Assembly: GCA_958295945.1 (NCBI GenBank)
Contig: OY282386.1
Coordinates: 4,278,001-4,342,000, forward strand
DNA from: Candidatus Poribacteria bacterium
GTDB taxonomy: Bacteria > Poribacteria > WGA-4E > WGA-3G
Direction: 5' to 3'
Length of the DNA: 64,000 nt
Positions 46,925-55,171 of this stretch are shown piece after piece. The stretch's first letter is position 1; every line of letters starts with the position of its first letter. The notes beneath the pieces are model-generated. The model did not search any database. It was not told the origin of the DNA and saw nothing but the letters and a program-made list of their open reading frames with translations. The position numbers and the translations under genes are program-made.

Positions 46925-47752
46925 ATGCAACAACTTTTAGACGGTACCAGTATTGAAATCCACAATAATATCCAAACAGGAAACATCCGACATGCTGTCT
47001 TTGATTTTGATGGGACCCTCTCTCTCATCAGAGATGGCTGGCAAAACGTGATGGTCCCGATGATGGTTGATTTCCTCAAAACCGATACTAACACAAAGGA
47101 AACAAGGGAAGAGATAGAAGGGATCGTTGTTGAATTTGTTGATAGATTGACAGGGAAACAGACGATCTATCAAATGATGCAATTGGCAGAAGAGATTGAA
47201 AAGCGGGGTGGAGAACCAAAGGAACCGCTTGATTACAAAGACGAGTATAATAATCGGTTACTCCCCATCGTTGAACAACGAATTGCAAATCTTGCTGATG
47301 GAACATTATCTGGTGAAATACTACGTGTACCAATGTCACTGGAATTCCTAAAGAGTTTGCATGATATGGGTGTTCAATGCTATCTGGCAAGTGGAACAGA
47401 TGTTGAATTCGTTAAGAATGAGGCGGAACTTCTCGGTGTAGCAAATTTTTTCAATGGTGGTATACATGGGGCATTGCGAGAGTACAAGAAGTTCTCCAAA
47501 GCGATGGTTATTCAGAAAATACTCAAAGATTTTGAACTGAGTGGTAGTGAACTGCTTATTATTGGTGATGGATATGTTGAGATTGAAAATGCAAAGGCAG
47601 TGGGTGCGATTGCTGTCGGTGTTGCATCTGTGGAGGATAATTTCTACAACATGAATGCAGATAAAAGGGAACGACTTATACGCGTGGGCGCAGACATCAT
47701 TATTCCTGATTTTCGTGATGGGGATAAACTTATATCTTACCTGTTTGACTGA
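46925..47752 (+). CDS. HAD-superfamily phosphatase/hydrolase
   Basis: 275 aa from the ATG at 46925, favoured because GTGAGG lies just before it; an ATG at 46907 is the alternative. Motif I is AVFDFDGTLSLI, motif II YLASGTD, and motif IV LLIIGDGYVEIENAKAVGA. A helical cap lies between motifs I and II. The substrate is unknown. A gene-free stretch from 47753 to the IS630 complex follows. Confidence 0.83.
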   Translation: MQQLLDGTSIEIHNNIQTGNIRHAVFDFDGTLSLIRDGWQNVMVPMMVDFLKTDTNTKETREEIEGIVVEFVDRLTGKQTIYQMMQLAEEIEKRGGEPKEPLDYKDEYNNRLLPIVEQRIANLADGTLSGEILRVPMSLEFLKSLHDMGVQCYLASGTDVEFVKNEAELLGVANFFNGGIHGALREYKKFSKAMVIQKILKDFELSGSELLIIGDGYVEIENAKAVGAIAVGVASVEDNFYNMNADKRERLIRVGADIIIPDFRDGDKLISYLFD

Positions 47753-47970
47753 TAGATTTACTATGGTATCGTGAGATCGGTATATGTAAAACGAAGTAGA
47801 TTGTCCGTTGGGTTTCTTTCCTCAACTCAACCTACAACAAATATACGAACGCATGGAATTTTCAGTATCAATATTGGTGCTTCAACTCACCCCACAATAC
47901 TGCAGCTTTGTCTTTTGGCCGAACATCCAGAATATTAGGACCAGAAATCACAAAATCGTCAACTTGAAAA

Positions 47971-48112
47971 CTAGTGGAGTGTCCACTCTTATTTTATAGG
48001 TAAATATCGCGATTCGGAGATCGCTCCTACCGACTGACCACTCATTGTAGGAGGGAACTCCGATTCCCGATTTATTTTGCGATCCACAATTTTAGTGTGG
48101 ACAGTCTACTAG
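47971..48112. repeat. MITE left of the IS630 element, sharing its terminal repeat
   Basis: Ends CTAGTGGAGTGTCCAC (47971) and a complementary stretch ending GTGGACAGTCTACTAG (48112). It is 142 bp long and non-coding. Inner sequence includes AAATATCGCGATTCGGAG and GTAGGAGGGAACTCCGATTC. Its last CTAG (48109-48112) is also the first CTAG of the IS630. Confidence 0.8.
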
Positions 48113-48156
48113 TGGAGTGTCTACACTAAAATTATAGGTATATTCTTCAATAAAAC

Positions 48157-48660
48157 TTGCCAAACAGACGTATTTCTTTTAGAATGTCCCTAAATACTTC
48201 TTTAAGGAATAGTCTCTTGAAAAAGAAATATATAGTTGAATTAACTGATATTGAGCGTGAAGAACTAAACAAGTATATAAGTAAAGGAGAAAATAAAGCG
48301 TATAAGATCAGGCATGCACACATCTTATTGAAATCCGATGTAAATGGTCCTCGCTGGACTGATAAGCAGATAGCTGAAGCTTACTCGTGTCATGAGCAGA
48401 CGGTTTACAATGTGCGGCATCGTTTTGTAGAAAAGGGTTTATCGGGAGCGTTGGATCGAGTGCACCGCAAAACACCTCCGTGTCCTCGAAAGTTGGATGG
48501 TGAAGCAGAAGCGCGTCTGATTGCGTTGAGTTGTAGCGAACCGCCTGAAGGCTATAGCAGGTGGTCCCTTCGTCTTCTTGCTTCGGAATTCGTGAAGCTT
48601 GAAATCGTTGAGAGTATTTGTTCTGAAACAGTGCGCCAGACGCTAAAAAAAACGAACTAA
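48157..48660 (+). CDS. IS630 transposase, ORF A (helix-turn-helix part)
   Basis: 167 codons from a TTG; the conserved protein probably begins at the ATG at 48184 or at KKKYIVELTDIEREEL. The DNA-binding part contains the HTH stretch TDKQIAEAYSCHEQTVYNVR and a spacer ending SICSETVRQTLKK. It ends at a TAA just after an A8 run (about 48645-48652). The frame -1 continues as KKNELKPHLVEQW into ORF B, so A_AAA_AAA slippage is the likely way the full enzyme is made. Confidence 0.82.
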   Translation: MPNRRISFRMSLNTSLRNSLLKKKYIVELTDIEREELNKYISKGENKAYKIRHAHILLKSDVNGPRWTDKQIAEAYSCHEQTVYNVRHRFVEKGLSGALDRVHRKTPPCPRKLDGEAEARLIALSCSEPPEGYSRWSLRLLASEFVKLEIVESICSETVRQTLKKTN

Positions 48661-48671
48661 AGCCACACCTG

Positions 48672-49343
48672 GTGGAACAATGGGTAATCCCACCCACCGA
48701 AAATGCTGAGTTTGTCGCAGCAATGGAAGAAGTGCTTGATCTCTATCAGAAACCTTTAGACACAGATGTGCCGGTTGTGAATATGGATGAACAACCTGTA
48801 ACGTTGAGGGATGATATTCGCGAGCCGTGCCCCCTCAAACCGGGTCAAGTCAAGCGTGTAGATAATGAATATAGACGCAATGGCACAGCACAACTTTTCA
48901 TATTCACAGAAGCACTAACGGGGTGGAGAGGCGTGTCTGTGCGTGAGCGTCGGACTGCGGTGGATTGGGCACAAGAGGTAAAGGTGCTATTAGACGAGGT
49001 GTATCCGAAAGCAAAACGAGTGATTTTAGTTTGTGATAATCTGAATACACATAAAGTTTCATCCTTGTATAAAGCGTTTCCAGCAGCGGAAGCACGCCGT
49101 TTATGTGCTCGTTTAGAAATCGTGTATACGCCCAAACATGGAAGTTGGTTGAATATTGCTGAGATAGAACTTAGCGTGCTAACACGACAATGTTTAGGTC
49201 GTCGCATCCCTGATATAGAAACACTACGACGAGAGACACAAGCTTGGGAAAAAAGACGAAATGGTGAAGCGAAGCAAGTAGACTGGCAATGGACAACGGA
49301 TGATGCTCGCATCCGATTGAAACGCTTATACCCACAATTTTAG
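48672..49343 (+). CDS. IS630 transposase, ORF B (DDE catalytic part)
   Basis: 223 codons in the -1 frame relative to ORF A; the frame is open from about 48645. Catalytic motifs are VVNMDEQPVTL (first Asp), RVILVCDNLNTH (second Asp) and PKHGSWLNIAEIELSVL (Glu), the DDE order and spacing of the IS630/Tc1 group. The GTG counted as its start is probably not used; expression is more likely by frameshifting. Confidence 0.85.
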   Translation: MEQWVIPPTENAEFVAAMEEVLDLYQKPLDTDVPVVNMDEQPVTLRDDIREPCPLKPGQVKRVDNEYRRNGTAQLFIFTEALTGWRGVSVRERRTAVDWAQEVKVLLDEVYPKAKRVILVCDNLNTHKVSSLYKAFPAAEARRLCARLEIVYTPKHGSWLNIAEIELSVLTRQCLGRRIPDIETLRRETQAWEKRRNGEAKQVDWQWTTDDARIRLKRLYPQF

Positions 49344-49356
49344 TGTGGACAGGCTA

Positions 49357-49502
49357 CTAGTAGAGCGTCTACACTAAAATTATGAATTGCCAAAGAAATC
49401 GGGAATCGGAGTTCCCTCCTACAATGACAGAGCTGTATTCAGTAGGATCGATCTCCGAATCGCGATATTTACCCGCAAGATTAGTGTAGACAGAACACTT
49501 AG
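49357..49502. repeat. MITE right of the IS630 element, inverted copy of the left one
   Basis: Begins CTAGTAGAGCGTCTACACTA (49357), sharing CTAG with the IS right end, and ends GTGTAGACAGAACACTTAG (49502). Read on the minus strand, its interior matches the left MITE closely (AAATATCGCGATTCGGAG, GTAGGAGGGAACTCCGATTC), so the pair lie in opposite orientation. The rest of 49503-49651 is AT-rich with no gene. Confidence 0.8.
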
Positions 49503-49651
49503 GTACTGGTAGGGCTGTTGCATCCGTAATGTTCTTTACCATCAATGCTTGAAGTTATTATATAATAGAACGTAATCAAAAGTCAATCTAATACAAATGT
49601 ATAGAATAACTTGTCTGATATTTCTCAAAAGTTGTTGAATATCAGTTATTA

Positions 49652-50806
49652 TCAAGGTTCTTTTGGGTTTAGTTCATGAAAATGCGCCATGATTTCAAGT
49701 AACATGTGTCTTTGTCCAGTGAGTTCAAGTTGTATTTGATGGAATGTGCGACGTTCTGAGATGCTTACCTGCAACAACATGAGGTAACTCATTACTTTTA
49801 TACCGAGCCCCGCACATGCGCCTTGCGCACTTTCTAAACACATATCGGATAAATGCAGGTTGGATTTCAGTTGTCTCCAATAGAGTTCAATGCCGTTGTG
49901 TTGAGACCATATTCTGAGTGCTTCACAAGTGCGTAAGGGTTTACCAAAGACTAAGAGTGTGCGTCCCTTTCCCATATCTGAAAAGAAAAGCACAATACAC
50001 TCACCAAATGTTGGACTTGTGGCTTGGACACGACAGACAGGTTTATCACATCCCCATTGCTCTGGCTGCAGTTGTATGGATTTCTTATGAACCGAAAGTT
50101 TCACTTTTTTGTTGTTTATTGTCATCACATAGTTGTTTTTACCATGAACCAATATGGACACAAACCCTAAATCTGATAAGGTGTTGACTAGTTTCTTGCT
50201 ACCATACCACGAATCGAAAGTGATCGGATATTTTCTGATATCAATGCTGTGGGCATCAAAGAAATCTAACACTTCTTTCATCATGGCAACAAAAAGAACC
50301 GGTTTCTTTGTATTGCCACGCCCTTTTTTTGAAACAAGCCGTGTATTGAGTGGAATAACAATATCGCCAATCTTAATCGTGATGCCTAATATGTTCTGCC
50401 CCCAAGTGGTGTTATTCCGTTTTTTAGACCACCAGTTTGAGCAGTCCGATATTGTTTTTCCATATCGATCCACATTACTGTCATCTACACTGAGGGTAGG
50501 ACACCGACGAGATTGTGTTGAAGCACTCTTAGATTCGGTATCTTTGATCAATTCTAGTGCCATAGCACATCCGAGCCGCACATTCAAACATTTCCAGTGA
50601 TACTGGCTCAATGAGTGAAGATCCCGATAAAGACCCGCTTTGGGAAGTGTCAACGCATCCGCAACTTGGTTCGGATTATAGAGACCAAATAGATGACAAA
50701 CGGATAACAAAAGTCCAGTGTCAATGATTTGTGATCGAATACGGTGAAAACGAGAAAAAAGAAGATGTTGAAAAAACTTAGCAGATTTGATAATCTGATG
50801 ACGCAT
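49652..50806 (-). CDS. IS4-superfamily transposase
   Basis: 384 aa. DDE-type motifs: TLSVDDSNVDRYG (first Asp, about residue 107), ITFDSWYGSKKLVNTL (second Asp, about 195) and GIELYWRQLKSNLHLSDMCL (Glu in IELYWRQ). ATG with AGGAGGACA upstream. I could not find convincing terminal inverted repeats or a target duplication, so the element limits are not given. It is unrelated in detail to the IS4 element at 30309. Confidence 0.82.
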   Translation of the reverse strand: MRHQIIKSAKFFQHLLFSRFHRIRSQIIDTGLLLSVCHLFGLYNPNQVADALTLPKAGLYRDLHSLSQYHWKCLNVRLGCAMALELIKDTESKSASTQSRRCPTLSVDDSNVDRYGKTISDCSNWWSKKRNNTTWGQNILGITIKIGDIVIPLNTRLVSKKGRGNTKKPVLFVAMMKEVLDFFDAHSIDIRKYPITFDSWYGSKKLVNTLSDLGFVSILVHGKNNYVMTINNKKVKLSVHKKSIQLQPEQWGCDKPVCRVQATSPTFGECIVLFFSDMGKGRTLLVFGKPLRTCEALRIWSQHNGIELYWRQLKSNLHLSDMCLESAQGACAGLGIKVMSYLMLLQVSISERRTFHQIQLELTGQRHMLLEIMAHFHELNPKEP

Positions 50807-50982
50807 GAGATGTCCTCCTAAAAATAATCAAATGATGTTATTTTTTATTATTAGGATGGCAACTCATGCGTCTAAAATCAAGTCAAATCTTCAAAATGGA
50901 CGCATTTTCATTGCTCAAAACCCTCAATATAGTGATATTTAGTGAATTCTCCGCTATTCTGATAAATGTCAGCTTGTTTATT

Positions 50983-52569
50983 TTACAGTCTTTTTTCATT
51001 TATCCCATCCTCTTGTTTTTGGATATAATATATAATGCCAATGATGAACCAGAAAAGCAAGAGTGTGCGGTGATGGAAGATATAATCTGCTGTTCCGTAG
51101 ACAAGCGTGGAAATCAGAAATCCGCTACCACCGATAAATGTTCCTATACTCCAAAAGTCTCCTTCACTATCCGTAGACCGGATTGCCCAAATCTGTTTCC
51201 AGAACAGACCTACCATCCACAAAAACAGAAGAAGTGAAAGTATTCCCTGTTCAACTGCGATATGTAGATAGATATTATGGGCATGGAAGGGAATATCATG
51301 CAGATCAGGTGGTGCTTCTAATTGTGCTTCATGACGGAACCGCCCCATACCAACTCCGATGATAGGATGCTTCTTTATGAGGTCAAGGGAAATACCCCAC
51401 CACTGTGGACGTTCTCCCATAAAACCTGTAGGTCGCTCAACCAAGGTGTTGAAACGTGTTTTGATATGTTGTGGCGTTAGGTGGACATACGCACCCAATA
51501 TCATTGATAGTAAAATAACTACTATCAATCCACATTTCAAAACGCCTCCGAGTGATTTCATTTTTGCGAGACTAACCACAACTAAATATAAACCGATGCA
51601 TAATATTGCAACTGCAACACCGACCCAAGCACCACGCGTGAGTGTTAATACCAGATTCACAGTCATCATTACAACAATAGTTCCGAGTGCAAAGACAACC
51701 CATATTCCAAACTTCTGTTTGCGTAATGACAGCCAACTCGCTATAAAAAAACCTAACACAAAAGGAAGACTGAGCGCGAGATATGCACCAAGATAATTCG
51801 GTGCTTTAAAAGTACCAGCGAGACGTTGTTCAATCATATAAACGTTCAGGTGCGTTTCGCCCTTTTCAACAAAATAACGTCTGTTCCTCTCTGTGTCATC
51901 AATTTGCCATTCATCAGATTTTTTGGTCTGTTCTATAGATGCGGTTTGCGATAGTGGGATATTTATGGAGCGTAAATCTGCACGGAATCCATCTGAAAAT
52001 CCTTCGTCAGTGGCAAGTTCGTTCTGATATTCTAAACCAACTTGTCCCATTAAGGCGTGTGCTAAACCAGTATCATTTGTGTAATACCATATACCAAGCA
52101 TTGAACTGATGCCAGCGGAAACAAAAAACGCTATAAGAACATGTCTCCATCGGCTTCCCAAACGACTATGAATCACTGCATAGAAAAGTAGGATTGCTCG
52201 AAGTAGCTTCCAAATATAGCCGATGCTAATATTGAATGACGGGTTTGGTGCAAATAGTGAAGCGACCAATGCCAAGGCTAAGAACAGCACAATAGGAATA
52301 TCCAGAGGTGTGCGATGCCACCCGAGTTTCCGTTCATAGATGGTACGTCCGAACCATCCTATGAGAACAAGCGACATTCCGATATTTAGTAAAAGAGTTA
52401 GATTATCAAAGGGAATTGATAGAGCAAAAATCAAAAAACCGATGTAAATCGTTGGACCTGGAATTTTCTCTGATGTAAAAATGTGCTTAAGATTGCTCAT
52501 ATATGTTGCTCTACCGATTATGTGAAGCGATATTATTTTCTCAAGAGTTGTCCGATATAACAACCACAT
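50983..52569 (-). CDS. O-antigen ligase/polymerase-like membrane protein (Wzy_C)
   Basis: 528 aa with about 11-12 membrane helices. A long extracytoplasmic loop (residues about 195-250) is followed by GAYLALSLPFVLGF, and the Wzy_C region holds TLTRGAWVGVAVAI (Arg typical of WaaL/Wzy) and GVGMGRFRHE ... HAHNIYLHIAVEQG, the His motif of the O-antigen ligase family. A later ATG (52500, MSNLKH) is possible. It starts 6 bp after the DUF6785-like gene on the same strand. Whether it polymerises, ligates or glycosylates cannot be told. Confidence 0.85.
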   Translation of the reverse strand: MWLLYRTTLEKIISLHIIGRATYMSNLKHIFTSEKIPGPTIYIGFLIFALSIPFDNLTLLLNIGMSLVLIGWFGRTIYERKLGWHRTPLDIPIVLFLALALVASLFAPNPSFNISIGYIWKLLRAILLFYAVIHSRLGSRWRHVLIAFFVSAGISSMLGIWYYTNDTGLAHALMGQVGLEYQNELATDEGFSDGFRADLRSINIPLSQTASIEQTKKSDEWQIDDTERNRRYFVEKGETHLNVYMIEQRLAGTFKAPNYLGAYLALSLPFVLGFFIASWLSLRKQKFGIWVVFALGTIVVMMTVNLVLTLTRGAWVGVAVAILCIGLYLVVVSLAKMKSLGGVLKCGLIVVILLSMILGAYVHLTPQHIKTRFNTLVERPTGFMGERPQWWGISLDLIKKHPIIGVGMGRFRHEAQLEAPPDLHDIPFHAHNIYLHIAVEQGILSLLLFLWMVGLFWKQIWAIRSTDSEGDFWSIGTFIGGSGFLISTLVYGTADYIFHHRTLLLFWFIIGIIYYIQKQEDGINEKRL

Positions 52570-52575
52570 AATAGA

Positions 52576-54498
52576 CTAAAACAGAAAACGGTACATAGGT
52601 TGATCAAGTCCAACTGCCAAGAGGCTCCAGAATGCACCGATGATGAATTCACCCAGGACGATTCCAAGGAAGAATGGAATAGCCTTCCGATGCAGTCGAA
52701 TACCACCGTATTTTAGCACAAGCCACTTCAGTAACCATCCAACAAAGATAGAACCGATCATAGGATTGATTGCCCAACTTCCAGAAATTGCATATCCTAC
52801 TGGATGCAGATTCCACCAGATAAACCGCATCCGCATTGCAGCGAGAATGAGTGTTACGATAAATCCAAAGGAGGCAAAACCTATAGCCGGCACATCTGGG
52901 GGTGCTGCATAAGTTAACCATGACTCCAACCTGCCAAAGGATTCCCTTCCAAATCCCGGTCCGCCGCCTTCTTCATAATACATTGATAGATATGCCCAAA
53001 AAGAGCCGAGTGCTCCCAATACTGATGCCAACATCATTAATATTGCAAAACGACGTAACGGTATATTTGCACCTTCTGCCAGTTTGAATCCTTCGAGTTG
53101 ATGCGGCATTGCATGCGAACGGTGTGCTCGGTTGAGAAAATAGAGATATGAAAAACCCGTTAAGTTAACTGCACCAAGTCTGCGGATACCGATGAGTCTT
53201 GGCAACATCTCATCAGGACCGATGAAGTGTAAATCATGCACAGGGGAACCGAGTTCTGCACGAAGTCTTGTGATAGCGATTGCGATTGCGAACCAGATTG
53301 CGAAATATACGATGATAACCCAGAGACTCATATCCATTTTAATACAAAATGCAATAATAAACACAATTCCCGCAAGTAAAGCAATGCATATCAGGCGATA
53401 TGAAATAGGTTCCTCACTTTGGGTAGATATATTGTCCTTAGATTGACTTCTTGTGAATAAGTTAGATAAAATCTGCTTCAGATATCTTCTGCTCATCCAA
53501 ATAGCAAGTACACATAATCCCAGATATGCCCCATGCGATTGTTCTGCTTCATAAGGGAAACGAGGAAGACCGCGCCATCCAGCGATTGTGCCTAACAGCC
53601 GTTCCGCACGCCAAATTAACCAGAATGCCCAACACGAGAATGAAAGATCAAGTGGAATAAAGAATGACAATCCAACACCGAACGGGAAAACCCCAATAGG
53701 ACTCCATCCAATGCCACTCCACGGTTGTTCAGTAAATATCCTGCGAAGGTCATAAAGTTTGCCACCAAGACTTGGGACAGCAGGAAACAGAAAGTTTAAG
53801 CCGTTAATAATATCAATTGTTACACCTATGGATAAACCTAACCACATCCAGGGTGAACGAAAAAATCTGCCTTTGGGTGCGGTCAATTCATACGGTAGTT
53901 GGATAATCGGGTAGCTTAGTCGTTCAGATTCAACCCATTGCTTTCTGAAAATCAAACACATACACAACATGACAAGGTGTACAGCCACGATAAATAGTGT
54001 CCACCAAAAAATCTTGGGTAACCATGCAACAAGGTTGTGTGTTTCGTATATGCTTGAAAACCCATAGTAGTATCCTTCAAGAACCCGTTTATTGCTGATG
54101 ACTAACCATTCAGGGATGTGGAGATGGAAGAGGTTTATCCAGTCATTTTCAGGAGTGGCAAACCATTGTGCATGACTAATGAGCGGCATTAACACGAGGA
54201 ATCTATCTACACCTGCGAGTCCAGCACCTATAGAGATACACGAGTAAATCACCAACAATTCCGCACGATTTAACGCAAATACCCGATTCAGACGCCGTAA
54301 TAGAAGTCCAATTCCCAGTAGGATTAGCATTGTAGTTACAGCATTGTAGAATAAGGATACCTGTGTTGGACTTCCACCCCCTCGTAATATAGAAGCAGAG
54401 ACCCACCAACAGTTCAGCGGGACCAACACACAGATAAGAAAGATTGTAACTGGTCGGATTTTTGATAAATGAGTTGTTTGATGTACACCTTGATCCAT
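52576..54498 (-). CDS. Polytopic membrane protein, DUF6785/DUF6784-like (second paralogue)
   Basis: 640 aa, the same architecture as the gene at 13907: WFATPENDWINLF, HIPEWLVIS, RKQWVESERLSYPIIQLPYE, RAELGSPVHDLHFIGPDE, NRAHRSHAMPHQLEGFKLAE. About 14 membrane segments. Function is unknown; coupling to an O-antigen-ligase-like gene hints at a role in envelope polysaccharide handling (inference). The ATG at 54498 lies only about 13 bp from the terminal hairpin of an IS605-like remnant that contains a promoter reading into it. No clear Shine-Dalgarno sequence remains, though GGGGAG is present about 10 bases upstream. Confidence 0.78.
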   Translation of the reverse strand: MDQGVHQTTHLSKIRPVTIFLICVLVPLNCWWVSASILRGGGSPTQVSLFYNAVTTMLILLGIGLLLRRLNRVFALNRAELLVIYSCISIGAGLAGVDRFLVLMPLISHAQWFATPENDWINLFHLHIPEWLVISNKRVLEGYYYGFSSIYETHNLVAWLPKIFWWTLFIVAVHLVMLCMCLIFRKQWVESERLSYPIIQLPYELTAPKGRFFRSPWMWLGLSIGVTIDIINGLNFLFPAVPSLGGKLYDLRRIFTEQPWSGIGWSPIGVFPFGVGLSFFIPLDLSFSCWAFWLIWRAERLLGTIAGWRGLPRFPYEAEQSHGAYLGLCVLAIWMSRRYLKQILSNLFTRSQSKDNISTQSEEPISYRLICIALLAGIVFIIAFCIKMDMSLWVIIVYFAIWFAIAIAITRLRAELGSPVHDLHFIGPDEMLPRLIGIRRLGAVNLTGFSYLYFLNRAHRSHAMPHQLEGFKLAEGANIPLRRFAILMMLASVLGALGSFWAYLSMYYEEGGGPGFGRESFGRLESWLTYAAPPDVPAIGFASFGFIVTLILAAMRMRFIWWNLHPVGYAISGSWAINPMIGSIFVGWLLKWLVLKYGGIRLHRKAIPFFLGIVLGEFIIGAFWSLLAVGLDQPMYRFLF

Positions 54499-54510
54499 GA
54501 CGGCTCCCCA

Positions 54511-55033
54511 ACCTAAAGGATGGGGTTTCCTTTAGGTCACTTTCTCAATCCGAGATATTTTTGAAAGTGTGGGCATCTTTTATATGCTTATAGCATACTC
54601 ACCTGATTTTAAGTCAGGTTAACCGAGACAGCAATTGTTGGGGTGCCCGCCACGGCACGACTAACAGGGTCCTTACAAAGTCCCCACTGAGCGACCCAGA
54701 TACTTTAGTTTTGCGTTCTGTTTATTTCGCAGTTGTGGAGGGAACATCTACACAATCCTATATAACGAATACAGAACTCATCATAGACGACTGGGCAAGA
54801 ATCACAACTTGCAGCGTATACAACCGAATGTGGCTAAGGGATTTAGTCCCAATCCGTTCCAACCTAAGCAATTAGGTTTGGATAGGACACCTGCAGGTAG
54901 CAGGCGATTGCTTTCCTATCCAACGGACTAAATATATGATACCACATTTTAGACGAAAAGTCAAGTTTGTTTCTTGACACAATCACAAGGCCGCCACTAC
55001 ATCCCCCAGCTAAAGCAAGGGGTTTTGTGGCGG
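54511..55033 (-). mobile_element. Non-coding IS200/IS605-type element with an omega-RNA-like region
   Basis: The outer hairpins are CCGCCAC...GTGGCGG (54991-55033) and ACCTAAAGGA...TCCTTTAGGT (54511-54537, perfect 10-bp arms), of the kind that form IS605 ends. On the minus strand about 54730-54640 reads CTGGGTCGCTCAGTGGGGAC then TTTGTAAGGACCCTG and CACCCCAACAATTGCTG; from memory this resembles the tnpB 3' end / guide-RNA region of such elements. No tnpA or tnpB frame is present in the 520 bp. A promoter lies inside at 54936-54964. Confidence 0.6.
54936..54964 (-). promoter_or_regulatory. Promoter inside the IS605-like remnant
   Basis: Minus strand TTGACT (54959-54964), a 17-bp spacer and TATCAT (54936-54941). 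It would transcribe the structured region and then the membrane-protein gene starting at 54498. Confidence 0.55.
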
Positions 55034-55097
55034 AAGATCAGATAATAATACAATGATTTTACAGCAATTCCTTCTATTTCACAATATCAATATTGCA

Positions 55098-55126
55098 TTG
55101 TCTATTGAGCACCATTGTGCTATAAT
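55098..55126 (+). promoter_or_regulatory. Promoter of the DUF3352-like gene
   Basis: TTGTCT (55098-55103), a 17-bp spacer and TATAAT (55121-55126), about 45 bp before the ATG at 55172. Confidence 0.6.
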
Positions 55127-55171
55127 CAATACAAATGAAAACTTGATGCATCAGAGTAGGTATCTACAGTT

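Larger units (their letters stand above)
48109..49360 (+). mobile_element. IS630-family insertion sequence, about 1.25 kb
   Basis: Terminal repeats of about 30 bp: CTAGTGGAGTGTCTACACTA (48109) and, at the right end, a complementary stretch ending GACAGGCTACTAG (49360). The transposase is split in two frames joined by a -1 shift at an A8 run. The central TA of CTAG at both ends fits IS630 target use. Confidence 0.88.

Noticed and set aside
49600-50870. Terminal inverted repeats for the IS4-like transposase at 49652
   Set aside because: Comparison of both flanks gave no match long enough to trust, so element ends were not drawn.
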